DNA of 64,000 nt from Tetraselmis striata (Eukaryota; Chlorophyta; Chlorodendrophyceae; Chlorodendrales; Chlorodendraceae): NCBI GenBank assembly GCA_006384855.1, contig VCJN01003307.1, forward strand, positions 56,385 to 120,384, given 5' to 3'. The notes beneath the pieces are model-generated. The model was not told where the DNA came from. It saw only the letters and a list, made by a program, of their open reading frames with translations, and ran no database searches. Each line of letters starts with the position of its first letter. The stretch's first letter is position 1. Of the stretch, positions 48,183 to 61,265 are shown piece after piece. A program made the translations under genes and the position numbers.

Positions 48183-51100
48183 GTCACTAAAATGGTGTAA
48201 GTTTATTGCGTCATTTCTGCAAATACTGCCCAGCCCAGCCATCCCACACATGCACTTCCCCTACAGTGTAGCCCAACATGGACCTCAGAATGTATTGCAC
48301 GCTCACTGGGAGGCGCTGGTGCAGTGGCGTACGCAATGTGCAGAAGTTGCGCAGTCCAGCATAGGCCAAGTATCGCCATGCGTTTTATTACACACTGCTA
48401 GCTATAATCTAGTCATGCTGCCAGTACTAAAGCCTGCCAATACTAGTCCGGCGCCATCCCAACCACCGCACTGCTGCTCCCAACCTACAATGCTTCCTGT
48501 AGTGCCTGCATGCTGCTTCCTGAGCGGCTGCGCTTGCGACGCCACCTGCCCTGCCGCCAGCACCTGCCATGCACTCGTTAGCCCCCCCCCACCCTGTCAC
48601 GCATGCAATCCCTCCATGCAATCAATGTGTGGCACCACTATCAAATACTACACACATTGCGCGAGTGTGCACCTGCACCGCGGCAAGACGGCGCAGCTGC
48701 AGGCCGGCGTCGCTGCGGCCCTACCGTCCAAACGAATGTCCAGCATCATGACTGCACTACGGTAGCAACTGCATCTATTGCAGTTGATTCAGTGACACTA
48801 AGTCCCGCAGTCTGCCTGAATGCCCATGACAAGCCCTTGTTCCTCCCCCATTGCCATTACCCTAACTGGACGACGCACCGACGGGGGCGTCGGGGCATCA
48901 TGGCGTCAAGCACGCTGCATCTGCGCACGGCCCCTGTGCACCCCAGCCGGCTGGTCCGACGCTGCGGCAGCAGCATGCAACATGGCGTGCGGCTATTCCT
49001 CACAGCCGACTACGCAGTCCCCTCCCCTCTGCCTCCAAGCACACACCAGGCGCGCACCTGCTTGTAGGCAGGAGAGTTGCATCTACGCGCGCTGCAACTT
49101 GCTGGTTGTGCTCGGGCGTAGAGCCAGAGCAGCCTTGAGTTTATGTTTAGAGCAAGGGGAGAGAGGGGGCGGGGGAGAGGGGGGTGTCAGGCAGGCCTAG
49201 TGGAGCAAAGTGCATGGATAGTCCGGAAGAGATAGCAATCATGTCTATACGCGCAAGTTGGAGTAGTTTGGGCTGTGTGGATGTGTGTGTGTGGGGGGGG
49301 GGGGGGGGGGGGGTTCAGTGCGGCTATAAGCAGCGCAAGCCGCGCGTGCTGAGAATGGCAGCCAACGTGAAATTCGCGGCCGGGAACAATATTCGGCCGG
49401 GTCAATAATCGTTAAGTGCGCCTCTTCACGGCGCGACAATACGCAGTGCACAAACGGCGCACAAACGTCGCGGGCCAAGTCGGGATCGAGAGGAGGTGGG
49501 GGGGGGGGGGGGGGGGGGGGGGGGGCAATTACTGCCGCGCGCTTTGAAGTTACCTGACGATGCCTACCGGTTGCGCCAGTGAGGGAAGTCTTGCGACAAG
49601 CTCCTCTGCAACGTTTTCGTACGTGTCAAGATGTGCCGCAACCATCGCTTGCCAATGCGGCACGGCACGAGCAGCGTGTCGTCCACCATCGCGGAACGCG
49701 GTATTGGATGATGCTGCGGTATGGCCGCTCGGGCACCCAGTAGCAACACCCGAATGACACAAACCACCCAAGTAGTACGCGTGGCACAAGACGGGTAGTG
49801 CGCGCCCAAGCGCAATACGGAGGACGAGTGGCAGCCGTCAGCACAGGTGATGACGGCTGCGATATCAAGCCAGAACCTCGGCAGCAGGGCGCATCAGGGC
49901 GTTGCGTTACGCAATATCGAGCAGGACCCCAGCAGCGCTGATATTGCCTAACGCAAATGGCAGTTTGCACGACAATATCTTGATATTTTCGCGCAAATGA
50001 CATGCTCTAAACTAGGGCAGGTCACATCCGTGACGGCGAGGTACTTTACGGCAGGTGGCCGAGGTGTGACATCCGTGACGGCGTCACGCGTACGATAACA
50101 ATAGCGATAGATATGATTATTTTAAAAGCAGTATTAATACCTTTTAATAATTTTAATTATTATTATATAATAAATCTATTTTAAACAGATGAGATATTAT
50201 CTACAAGTCGCGTAAAAGCAAGCGGGCCGCTGACTACTGGTGTGCATTACAAAAAGGCTAGTAACACCGCCCACCGCTAAAAGCAGTACTGTATTAAAAG
50301 ATCAGCACTGCAAGCCGCCTAAAAGCGGCCCGCATCCCGCAGGAGGCCGAACCGGTCGGGCCGGTCGTCAGGTCTACGGGGCGGGCACGGCGCGAAACGC
50401 CAAGCCCGTCGCGTGTACCGGAACCGGACGCCGGACGCCGTCGTTCGACCGTCGCCCGTCCGTCGACGGACGCCGGGCCCCGGGTAGGCGGACGCGCGGC
50501 TGTGTATGAGTGACATGAGGCGGCTACACCATACTACCTAGTAATCCTTAATCAGCAGTATAAAAACGCGCTGCGGTACCGCGTATCAGACGAATATCAA
50601 GCGTGCGTCTCCTAGAATACACGCGGGTCCATTCAGAAACAATCCGTACTTATACCTGTACCGTGAAATCAAACGACTGAATAACGAACGTATCACGGTT
50701 CATAAACGAAACCGTTGCACACGGACGGAGGAGGAATGTCGTGATTTTTTAAATATGTTTCCGGTATAATTCACGATAGATTCGTCTTTGTTGCAGGATT
50801 TTGACGGGCTGTGGTAAGAGCGCCTAGAAATCAAACGATCAAGTATCGAACGTATAACGGTCTATGCACGAAAACACAGCCCACGCGGAGGAGGAGGAGC
50901 ATGATGAGGACGCCTAAAGTTTCGTAATAGAAACGCGGTGTTACAGGTATTCATTCGCTCTAGATGCGGGTGAGTTCGGACCGCCTCCTCCGTTTTCTCC
51001 GCTCAACCCAAGAGGTAGGGGAATACTACAGTACTACGCTGTCATATGTACAGTACTATGCTGCAAGGGTTTCACTGGTGCCAGTCCTGTCCCGGGGGCG

Positions 51101-51965
51101 AGAAAAACAACTACAGTACTACGAACGGATGGCTCTCCTGCACCGTAAGGCACGGAAGTGCCAGCCGTATCTTACGTTACCTACGACGAAAAGCACGGTG
51201 GAATACTACTGTGGAATTAAAAAAAACGACTGTGGAATACTAGGAAAAGTACTATGTTTTGGTCCTCACGACGTGTCTTGCTCTCGCTCACGTGGATGAT
51301 ATGCTCGAGCTCCGTCTCCACACACATTTGGCAGCTCCACATAAGGGTCAAAGCTTCCGATGATATCGGACCGCCAGCTAGGCCATGGTGCCTCGCCATT
51401 TGTCCTACTGCATGACTGCGGCTGATACACAGTGGCCGCCATGCGCGCACATACGCTGCCGACTGTCTGAAAATACTGCCACGCTGATCACGCGTACACG
51501 ATGACACTACTCTAAAAACTAGGACGATTAAATGGCGCGTGCTGTAGATGCGCTCAGCACAGCACACGGGTCCAATAGCACGGTCTTCGCTTTGCGAGGT
51601 GCACTCTCACTGGTATAGTCTTACTCCCCCGGGCCACATCGCACCTAGACGTCCAGCGCCTCATCCAGCGCCTCGAGCACAATCACTCTCTCAACACCGC
51701 GTTGCCACCATCACTCAACTTGCTGCGCGTCCTGTCATGCGTAAAGCCGCACTAAATAAGTATAGCTAGTATAGCTCTTCCGGACTGCTAGCTATCCGGC
51801 AGCTCGGAATCAGTCGTCGTTAGCTACAGCTGTGACCATACCGCTTTACAGAAACAAACAACGACCGCTTATTGTGATCCGTGTGATCTTGCCACAGCGC
51901 ACCAGGCGTAGCGATATACCGTCGTGGTAGTAATATATAGCACGGTCGATGGGAGGTGTTGCAGG
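48183..51965. other. No firm gene; homopolymers and minor repeats
   Basis: Frames at 48139-49200 are Cys/Pro/His rich with no recognised domain. Poly-G runs lie at about 49291-49313 and 49497-49525. A ~75-bp imperfect duplication (GAAATCAAACGA...GGAGGAGGA) lies at 50664-50737 and 50826-50902. CTACAGTACTA-type short repeats occur at 51015-51125. An AT-rich stretch covers 50100-50200. The strip just before 51966 is the promoter side of the phosphatase gene. Confidence 0.5.
51064..51107 (+). repeat. Solo LINE 3' tip with A-rich tail
   Basis: GGGTTTCACTGGTGCCAGTC then CTGTCCCGGGGGCGAGAAAAA is the sense 3' end of the LINE family seen at 7.4 and 12.5 kb, only about 40 bp long. Confidence 0.75.
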
Positions 51966-52493
51966 ATGAGCGACACCATCGCGCAGCCGGTACCAGTCGA
52001 GATACAGGAGTTGAACTGCCAAGAGATTTTCAACCTGCCGCTGAGCGAAAGGTTTGTCGTTCTGGACACTCGCGATCGTGCCGCCTACGAGCGGTGCCAC
52101 CTACCCGGAGCTTGGAGCGCCACTGGAGTGGCGGACGCTGCATCGCTCAGGGCAGTATTGGACCGCGTGTGGACAGACAATCCACCCGAGAAGCTGTGCA
52201 CCACCGTGGTTGTTGGGGAGTCCAGCGCCGCCGCCTCGATGAACCCCGACGACGCTGCAGTCGTTCTCGCGAAACTCCTGCAGCAGGTAGCAACTTCAAC
52301 ATGGGCTGAAGTTTCTGCACGTAAAGCCCAGCCTGACCTTCGCCGCGAAGCAATAATGGTAGGTCGCAAAATGCGCATTGCCTTTACTCACTGCTATATT
52401 ATAGCATGCCAGTCTACTTCGTTATAGTGCCCGCTAATAAAGAGAGAGAGATGGAGGGAGGGAGAGGGAGAGAGAGGGTGGGGGTGGCGGGGG

Positions 52494-52524
<31 letters not shown>

Positions 52525-53545
52525 TACATGATTGGAGCTGCAGGTGGTTTGAGGGTATCACGGCACCCTATTTGGGTTAACAGCAAAGCCCTTTGTACCT
52601 GCTACTATGTGTAATATCTTTAAGAACAGTCTAGGATTGTCCAGAAACCTGCTGTTCATACACGACTTTTTTTTTGTAAACAAAAGCATAACACACTGAG
52701 ACTATGCATAGCATAATACGTTGTGATTGTATGTTGTCAACGGTGGTCGGTGGAGCGCATAACTTCAATGATGACTATAAATCACATATTAAAATGTCAC
52801 TCAGAAGAAAACTTGCACTTCCCCATCTTGTGCATCCTGTCATTGAGGGTTTCTGCTAGTAGGGCGCTTGATTCTGAATGAGTCGATTGATTTGTAACGC
52901 TGTGAATTTTAACGCGATTCTAGAGTAGCTTACTTGTCCTGTGTTTTTCTGCAAATGGTGCAGGGTGACGAATATGGACCTGAGCGCATGCTCACTCACC
53001 TCCGTACGGTGGCGTTGTTCCGTGGCACTGCGGCCCTCAGCACAGCTCTGCCTGGGATCACTGTGACCGGCGCAGAGCCAGGGCTGCCGGCGCCCATTCT
53101 GCCCGTGATGATCTTGCCTCCGGCGGCACTGAGTGGCGGCCCTCATCCCGCTTTGTACCTCGGCAGCCAGACGCATGCCTCCCGGAAGTCCGCCTTGCAG
53201 CTCCTCGGCATCACTCACGTCTGCAATGCCACAGTGGAGGTCCCAAACTTTTTCGAAGACAACGAAGGGATGACATACCTTCGCTGCAGGCTACGTGATG
53301 ACTTCCGGCAATCGCTGGACTGTGCCTTCGCCGCCTCCCACGAGTTCCTTGCTGGGACCACCCGGCCCACCCTGGTGCACTGCGCGCGTGGTGCGAACCG
53401 CTCTGCAGCATTGGTCGCGCACCACTTGCTGCGTTCCGGAGTGGCAGCCTCGCCACAAGAGGCGATTACGATCGTGAAGCATTGCAGACAGAGCCCCCTC
53501 ACGCTCCGCAACTTCAACTTTGTGCAGCAACTACATGAACTGTAA
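51966..53545 (+). CDS. Rhodanese-like plus dual-specificity phosphatase protein, 2 exons
   Basis: Exons 51966-52358 and 52964-53545 join in phase 0 (ATG|GTAGGT donor, GTGCAG acceptor) to give 324 residues. Residues about 12-85 look like a rhodanese fold (FVVLDTRDRAAYERCHLPGA), but no catalytic Cys is seen where an active rhodanese would have it. Residues about 195-320 are a dual-specificity phosphatase: ALYLGSQTHASRKSALQLLG, ITHVCNATVEVPNFF, YLRCRLRDDF (general-acid Asp region) and the signature VHCARGANRSAALVAHHLL, which fits HCx5R(S/T). A rhodanese-like module before this catalytic domain is the layout of MAP-kinase phosphatases, where the first part docks the kinase. Substrate and location are inferred, not shown. 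The 605-bp intron holds a GA microsatellite. Confidence 0.9.
52440..52520. repeat. (GA)n-rich microsatellite in the phosphatase intron
   Basis: GAGAGA and GGGAGA tracts; no coding content. Confidence 0.9.
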
Positions 53546-54315
53546 TGGACCAGCCTGCCGCAGCCCTAAGCTTATTGGAGACTTGCTCAAGCAACATTCC
53601 ATACACATCGTCAGACCTTATATTAGATGTACACCACATGTATATATGTACATCCATGCACGGCCTCTATTGCCTCAGTCAATGATCAAACATGCAAAGT
53701 GATTCATTGCCAGCAGGCGCATCCAATTGTGTACCAAGCAGGAGCAAGTGGCAAGGAGCCTTATCTCTACTAGCCAGACGGGAAAGTCACCCATCACGGT
53801 GGATTCACTGCGGTGCATTCTTTTAGTCGCTATACCGGGAATTAAGACCGCATGATGGGTAGCACTATATAAACAAGCAGCAATAGAGCAGTGCATGGTA
53901 CTAGCAAGCCAGTGTCGATATTTCAACTCGCTAGCCATTACATAGCGTAGCAATCAACAAGCCAATGTTCGTTCAATTTTCTGGAATCACAGAGTCACAC
54001 GCCGATGACCAAAGAGGCAATGGTGTGCTGGCAAGAGGTGATGCTTGTGTAGCCGTATAGCCATCAACTACCCTACTAAGCGAGCTACAACCTATGAGTA
54101 TCAAAATCAAAATACCAGCATCACCCAGGACTCAGCGCATGCTTGCGGTTGTAATTGATAGCATCCACCCCACTTCACCTCCTGCCTGCCTGCCCCATAA
54201 CCATCATCTGAGCCCCTGCCCAAACCCTTCATTCCGTTTTTATGGAGTCCTTTGTTTGCGCACCCAATGCGGCGGCCCCTCAAAATCACATGCCATTTCA
54301 TGTATTACTCGTTAC
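53546..54315. other. No gene recognised
   Basis: 3' flank of the phosphatase gene, running up to the edge of the tyrosine-recombinase retroelement. No motif or array was seen. Confidence 0.55.
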
Positions 54316-54405
54316 TTAGACAGAGCGCGAGTCACGTTGCCAGAAGCAAGTGTCTTGTCTTACAAGCCCCTCGCCACATCAAACGAGATGGGTGGGAAAG
54401 GTGGG

Positions 54406-54652
54406 TGCGTGAAGCGCAACAGCAAAAGGGATGAGCGCTATGGTCTAGACAGTTGGCTAAGTAATAGCTGCAGGTAGGCAGGGAAACAGGTCGGGAGCTG
54501 GTGCGGTCGCGAGTCCGCTGCTCACTGTCCCATCCTGGAAGATTCTAGACAGAGCCGATGACTGGCTACTGTGCTATATTTTCCAGGTGGTAGTCGTTTG
54601 ATCGCACAACTCGGTCCGTCGTCTGACTAAACTCAGTTAAGTACTTAACAAC
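54406..54652 (-). repeat. Retroelement repeat A2
   Basis: 247-bp direct repeat, about 98% identical to 60404-60650 by eye. It is flanked on both sides by a ~28-bp sequence (TTAGACAGAG then CGAGTCACGTTGCCAG), the B1/B2 pair. Confidence 0.9.
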
Positions 54653-55802
54653 GATTAGACAGAGTGCGAGTCACGTTGCCAGGCAAAACCGGAAGGCCAC
54701 AGTTACCGGTGAAAACCAGTCACTGTGAAAGATTAGCAGCGGAACGCTGCGGTGCTAGGAAGCCGAAGAAGTAGCGGGCCCCAGCGGAGTCCAGGATGCC
54801 TGGCACGATGATGTAATTGAGGACCACGCCGCTGCCCACTTTCCAGCCGCCAAGCCAGCGAACCGTAGGCATAGGGACGCCCGTGGCCGAGGCCGCGGAC
54901 GCCCCGCCACTGCGAAGGCTGTGCGACGACCGGCAGAAACCAGCAGGCGGGGTAGCGTCAACCGCCAAGGCAGCGGCAGTAACCCATTCGGAAACAGTAG
55001 CCGCGGTCCACGCGCCGGGATCATCATCAGGGAGCTGCCAAAACCGAGTAGCACCGGCCACCGGGCAGCACGTGACCGCGGCAGGTCACGAAGAACTTCA
55101 AAAGCTCCGCGATTTCGGGGTGCGCCTCGCGGGAAATTTGCAGCACCGGACGAGGCGCACCGGATTGAAGGCTTGCCCTTAAGTACTCGACGGTACAGCG
55201 TAATGCTGCGGGAATCAACCGCCAAATCGTGCACGCGGCACACAGTACTAGTACCCGCGCGGTGACAAAAAAGGAAATTAACCGCGGCAACGAGCAGGGC
55301 ACGAAATGTGGGCAGGTCGCACGCGGTGGACCTGTGAGAAACCAGCCGCTGCGCACGCCGAACACAGGCGAGGGCGACGTCCGCAGGCAAAGGCACCCGG
55401 TAGTCCGGGGTGTCCAGCACCTGCTGAGCTAGCTCTCAACCGCGCATCGCCTGGTTGACGAAAGGCCCAAGCGCCGGCGGCTACTTGAAGTTATCGGTGA
55501 AAAAGGCGTTGATCGCTCCAAAGGCACCAGCCTTGTTGCGGCCACGTGCCGCAACCCAAGAGATGTACCGAACGATGAGCGGCGGATCCGCCGTGTCCGG
55601 CAGCCTCCCATTTTGCTTGCGCGCAGAACTCGTAGAGTAGGTTGAATTCAGACCCGTAAGACTGCACGGTACGTTCCGCGCGCGAAGATATCAAGAAATT
55701 TGCGGCACGGCGCCCAACCTCGTCGTCGCCGAGTACCTGCTGTAACCGCAGTAGCCCAGGTCGCATAATCGCTGCCCATGGTGCAGACGGTACGGTACCT
55801 TC

Positions 55803-57155
55803 CAGGGTTGGGCTGCAGTATCGAGTGCACTGCAGAATGCAGAAACTGCAGCCTGCAGTTAGCCTACTGCACAGCAGCCTGCAATACTTCCCGAAAAGGG
55901 ACTGCAGTGTAGTTACCCAAACAGCCCCAAATCTCACTGGATAGCGTTTGAATGGCGCCCGCCAAAGATAACAAGCCATATGGCGACAGTCCCGGCGGTC
56001 CGAGCGCCGCGGATAGCACCGTACTCGCTTGTACCATCACACGTCGCCGCATCGGGGCACATATGTACCAGTAGACCACACGCACCAGCCGAACCTATCC
56101 TCACTTCACGCTCACCCAGGCACCACTACCTGTCATCCTCCTCTCGTCACTCTTCGTCAATTACATGGAGGGAGACTAGTCTACCGCGGAGCAAGGCGCG
56201 GCGGCGATGGCGGACGAGGCGATGGCAGCGGACAGCACCGGCGCCGCAGCGGCCAGCACTGCAGCCAATGAACGGGTCAGCACGAGTGGCACAGACACCA
56301 CTTGCTTGGGAGGCAAGCCGACGATATTCTCATCGACAACGACGAAGCTGACCCACTCTTAGGCCTGAACCCCAGTGCCCCCAGACGCTGAGGAGGCCCT
56401 GAAGAAGGAGATTGAGTGCGAGCGCGTGTTCTCTCTTGCTGGTCTTGTCACCACGCACTTAAGAAATAGAATGAACATGGATAACAAGGGTGCCTGCGTC
56501 TCTATTCAGAAGAATTTGGACTTGGATGCCAAGGTCAAAGAGCTACTGGCTACTGGCGTACTACGGGGAGGCTGCTTTCAGCGCCGTGGCGGCGGATCTA
56601 CTCAAGCCATGCGGGGAGGATTGGCTGGCCAACCAAGTCCTTGATGGCGAGGGCGAGGGGGAGGCCAACCGCATTCAATGGGAAGCGGTGGAGTCCATGC
56701 TGGAGCAGTATGGAGCCGAGCAAGCGGATGAGGAGGCGGGGGATTAGAGGGGTTTTTATGCCATCATGCTTTTTTACGCAAGTTTCACTATGCATGCGTT
56801 GGGACATCATCGTTGGACACACACAAATGTACACACAGTAGGCTTTTCCCCTCTGTAGGCAATTTAATGATGTATTACAACTTCCACCACGATTGCTGCC
56901 CCTCAGTATCCGCCATGGCAGCCCCTTTGCCCTTCACTGTCCCGCCCTTCCCTTCCCTAAAATTAGCAAAGGCAGTGCTACTGCAGCCTGCACTGCAGCC
57001 TGCAGTACTGCAGCCCGTTGACTGCAGCCTTACCTGCAGACTGCAGTGCAGGCTGCAGTACTGCAGTGCAGGCTGCAGTACTGCAGCCTGCACTGCAGCC
57101 TACTGCACTGCACTGCAGCTTGCAGTATTCAAACGTGGACTGCAGCCCAACCATG
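55803..57155 (+). mobile_element. hAT-type non-autonomous DNA transposon inside the retroelement
   Basis: The ends are CAGGGTTGGGCTGCAGT (left) and, in reverse complement, CATGGTTGGGCTGCAGT (right). They are flanked by a perfect 8-bp duplication GTACCTTC at 55795-55802 and 57156-57163, the target-site size of hAT elements. Inside, a plus-strand frame near 56400-56540 reads ECERVFSLAGLVTTHLRNRM and KNLDLDAKVKELL, the C-terminal dimerisation region of hAT transposases. The rest of a transposase is missing. Both ends are dense in CTGCAG motifs, most of all 56975-57150. The insertion splits the tyrosine-recombinase retroelement and is therefore younger than it. Confidence 0.85.
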
Positions 57156-60100
57156 GTACCTTCGATTTCAACCCGTCGGTACCGCACAGTCGGGTGTCGT
57201 CTGCTGTGAGCATCCGTACGGGAGACCTGAAAAGCGTCCGCGGAAAGCAGCAACAATACTTAACGCCCGGTAACCGGCGCGTCGCGACCGGTAGAAGAAG
57301 GACGGAAGGGAAGGCGGAAGAGCATCACGCTCCAGGGCGGGCCGCGGCCCGACGTTGGCGCGGCGCCCGAGCAGCCCGGGAAAGAACATATCGCGGGAAG
57401 GAGGGTAGTGCAGTACCTCGGTAGTCATCTCGTGTAGCTGCTGGAGCCAAGGGCGGCCGTGCCAGGCCGGGGCGACCACGGTCGCCGCGGCGCCCGATTG
57501 CTGCAGCTTTAGCACCAGATCGTCCAGCACCTGCCAGGGGGGATTGCACCAGTTCACTTCGGCGCTTCACTTCGGCGCGCCACGTGGCGTCCGACTGGGC
57601 CAAGGAGTCCACCGCCTCGGTACTAGGGACCGTCAACCGCGAGTTGTACCGGGGTACCAAAGCGTTCTCCATAGTCGCGAATCGGTCGACCGTATCACCG
57701 TCTGAGGTCATAAGATGCGATCGACGTACCGGAATATACGAGGATTGATCATCCAATCGGAAAAATCCTTCTCGCGCGAAAGCTAGTCCGCCCATGCGTT
57801 CGTTGCAGACCGAATGTGCCGCACTCGTAAACAAATATCGTGTACATCCAGCAAATACCACAGCTTGCGAAGTTTCGCCATAAGTACCGGTGACCGAGTA
57901 GTCAAATTGGACAGGATATGCACCACCGCCTGCTTGTCCTCGTACAAAAGTACACGGCGCCCCATCAGCCGTGGCAAAAATGATTGTATGGCGAGACGTA
58001 CCGCTTTGAGCTCCTTGTACGTTATATGACGCGTCGACGATCCTCCTCGTACCAATATCCGAGGTTGTTACCTGCTACCACCACCTCTTTCGGAAGATAA
58101 AGACAAGGGGCACTAGGTTGAAGGAGGATCAACCGTAGTTTCGCACAGTGCCGCACCCCAGCCGTAATGGCCGGAGTCCGTGTGCACATAGGCAGTCTCC
58201 ACCGGGCGCAGAATCAGTGCGCCGTTGTGGCGCGTGGGAACATCGCGCCACCACTCCAAATCGCGAATCCGCTGACGCGTCAGAACGACTTTGCCACTCG
58301 GAGAGGAGCATCGGCCCAGGACGGTGTGCGCCTCGCAAAGGGAGAAACGCGGCGGAGGCATCGCGAGGCAGAGGAAATGGCCCTGCCCGGCGAGAGACGC
58401 AAGCCGTTGGGCCGCCGCGTGCGGCTGGCAGCGGCGGCGCGCAGCGATGCACATGAGGTCGCGGGCCAGGTTGGAGAGCCGACGCTGTTTCGCCGCTGGG
58501 GCGCGGAACTGCATAGTGACCATAGTGTCCAAGTCCGGGCCTAAGTGCTGCAGCTACTGGGTGGGCTCGGGGTGCGCCTTGGTGGGGTGCTTGGCCAGGC
58601 CCAGGCGCCCCCAGACTCGCTCGATCTCGGCCCGTAGGCGTAGAGCCAGCTGGCGCGAAGGTGCCAAAAACAGGAAGTCGTCGATGGACGGTAGGAGGCA
58701 AACGCCGAGCGCCTTGCGGCGACTCATGCGTCGACGGAAGGGCCGGCCGTAGCTGCTGTAGGTCGCGAAGTCTGGTTGACGCAGGTAGCGCACCATGACC
58801 GCCATCAGAGTAGTACATAAGTAGAAAGGGCTTAGCGACCAACCCATGGGGAGTGCCGCGAATCAAGCGCCACAGGGTGCCACGTACGTTGATTTTTAAG
58901 TCGTCGCGGACGTCCTCCCGCAAGCCCAAGGCGTACGTAGTAGCCGTCATGCAGGTCGAAGGAAAACGCCCAGTCGCCGCGCTTCGCCAGGTACCGCAGG
59001 CAACGCAGAGTCTCGAATCGCATGGAATAGAGTGCGCAGTAAGAGTTCAGATGGCGCCGGCCTATTACAAGGCGCCAATTGTTGCAGCCCGGCTTTGGTA
59101 CTAGGAAGACTCGCGACACGTAATGCTCGCGCACGCCAGGTTCTAGCGCGCCGACTGTTCCTAGTCGTTGGCTCTCCCGCTCCCACCACTCGAGCTGTTG
59201 AGGCGTAGCGTCCTGTAGAGAGACGCCCCGGTGGAAAGGCGTGGGCGCCGCGCCAGAGAAAGGCAGCGGCACTCCCTCGCGAACCCACCGGAGCACGCGC
59301 CCGCTCGCTCCGATTCGCCGCGCCTCTCCCGCCAGTTCTGCCGCACCATCAGGCCTTGCTCTTGCCCTTGCCCTTGTCGGCGTCGTCGGCTGCGGGGCGG
59401 AAGTCTGGGCGTGGGCGGCGTCCGGAGGGCCGGCGCCGGCGCGCTCTGGATGGTGGCTCGTCGTCGTCCTCCTCCTCCTCGTTGGGGTCTGGTCCTACGC
59501 CGAAGCGCCGTTGTACGGCTGCCTTTGCCGCCGCCGTGACGCTGTACTCGGCCTCGCGGCGCAAAAGCTCGTCGCTGAGCTGCGCCACTGCTTCCGGACA
59601 GTAGTCCGCGAAACGGGGCTTGAGGAGGCTGCGGCGAACCACCTGTGCGACTGTCTTGGTCCGCGCATCCGCATCGTTCGTTGAGGCGGATAAACGCCAA
59701 GAAGTCGCGCCGGTGTTTGTTTGAGACGTCGTAGGCCGCCACGCCCGCTTCAAGGAGGCGAAGGTCCTCCTCACCATGGGGATGCGCCGCGCTTGCCGCT
59801 CTCTTGATCGACGCGAGCGCCTCGCGGAGAGCCGCGTGGGCCACCGCATCGTAGAAGCCAAAGCAGCATAGAGAGCGGTACTGCTCCAAAGTGGCCTAGT
59901 GCCGACGCGCGATGAGCTGGCGGTGCGTCTCGTCAGATGTCTCACAGCTGGGGAATCGGAGAGAGGCCGGGGCTAGGCTGGACGGAGAAGCCGAGGCCAA
60001 TTAAATGAGCCCACTCCTCTGAGACTAGGGAAAGGGCAGCAGCACTAGGGCCACCGCGGTGGGGCTGGGGCACGGAAACCTGCTCTGCGCGAGCCGGTGC

Positions 60101-60403
60101 GTCGTGCTGGGAGCTCGCCGCGGCAGCGCTACTTGCGGGCGCGCGGGGCTCGGCAGGAGTAGAACCACTAGGCCGCTGAAGGTCACTTCGTAGGGCTTCC
60201 AGAAGCTCCGTAAGCCCCGCGAAACCGGCCTCCGGCGCGGCGATGCAGTCTTCGGCTAGGCCACTAGGGGCGTCACCGGAGTTGTCAGGCATACTGAGCC
60301 CTGACAATGCCGTGCGCAGGGCGTCGTGCTAGCGCAGGCGGAAAATATCGACAAGGATCGCTTCCCCTTGCGGCACAGGTGCTGCGCGATTGCTGGTGGC
60401 TGA

Positions 60404-60650
60404 TGCGTGAAGCGCAACAGCAAAAGGGATGAGCGCTATGGTCTAGACAGTTGGCTAAGTAGTAGTTGCAGGTAGGCAAGGAAACAGGTCGGGAGCTGGT
60501 GCGGTCGCGAGTCCGCTGCTCACTGTCCCATCCTGGAAGATTCTAGACAGAGCCGATGACTGGCTACTGTGCTATATTTTCCAGGTGGTAGTCGTTTGAC
60601 CGCACAACTCGGTCCGTCGTCTGACTAAACTCAGTTAAGTACTTAACAAC
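60404..60650 (-). repeat. Retroelement repeat A1
   Basis: Partner of 54406-54652; marks the 5' end of the fossil retroelement. Confidence 0.9.
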
Positions 60651-60696
60651 TACTAGAACTAACTGTTGAACCCCCCCCCCCCCCCACTATCTGCAT

Positions 60697-60743
<47 letters not shown>

Positions 60744-61265
60744 TTCATTACAATTATGCATCATGCTTTTCATCACATAGCGACCAATTATAAGTAATGT
60801 ATTAATGAGTAGTCAGTATCTATCACTCCGTTTTTTAACTTTCTCATTCTCGATAACAATACGCATAACATAAATGCAGGATCGACAGATTACATATCGA
60901 CAGTTCGACACCGCGTAAAAAATCCGGTACGACCGTACGAGTACACCATTATTTGATCGCATCACGATTACGCCGCACGGTCATGGATGAGGCGGCACAA
61001 TAACTGCGGATGGATATAACGACTACGATTTTGGGCCCAGGCTGCCCGTACTTGTACCGGGAGCATATCGCGCGTACTTCTGTGAATTACTAAACGGCAA
61101 GAAACACATCCACCGCTAAGAGCAGTAAAAAGAGCAACATAAGCAGCCGCTCAAGAGAGGCCCGCACACAGGTACAGGGTAGTATTGTATTGATACGCAG
61201 GTGCCGGGCATCAGGGTGTAGCGACTAGTTCTTTACCGTATATACGGGTAGATATTTGATGCGCT

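Larger units (their letters stand above)
54316..60650 (-). mobile_element. Fossil tyrosine-recombinase retroelement (PAT/DIRS-like), broken
   Basis: Element of about 6.3 kb, read on the minus strand. Parts in sense order are a 247-bp repeat A1 (60650-60404), a gag-like N-terminal region (about 60300-59160), reverse transcriptase (about 59300-58500), RNase H of the DIRS type (about 58055-57783, ITYKELKAVRLAIQSFLPRL), an inserted 1.35-kb hAT-type element, and a tyrosine recombinase (about 55640-54720, SHSLRSGGASAA then GGW). These are followed by B1 (54682-54655), A2 (54652-54406) and B2 (54343-54316). This A1-body-B1-A2-B2 split-direct-repeat layout is that of PAT-like elements such as those known in green algae. 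The repeats differ at about 4 of 247 positions by eye, so the insertion is fairly young. It carries several breaks and is treated as a fossil. Confidence 0.82.

Noticed and set aside
56375-56747. Host hAT-type transposase gene
   Set aside because: Only the C-terminal dimerisation part is present, and it lies inside a short element with its own ends and 8-bp target duplication.
54720-59889. Host integrase-like or reverse-transcriptase gene
   Set aside because: It lies between split direct repeats with all parts of a tyrosine-recombinase retroelement, and is treated as one fossil element.
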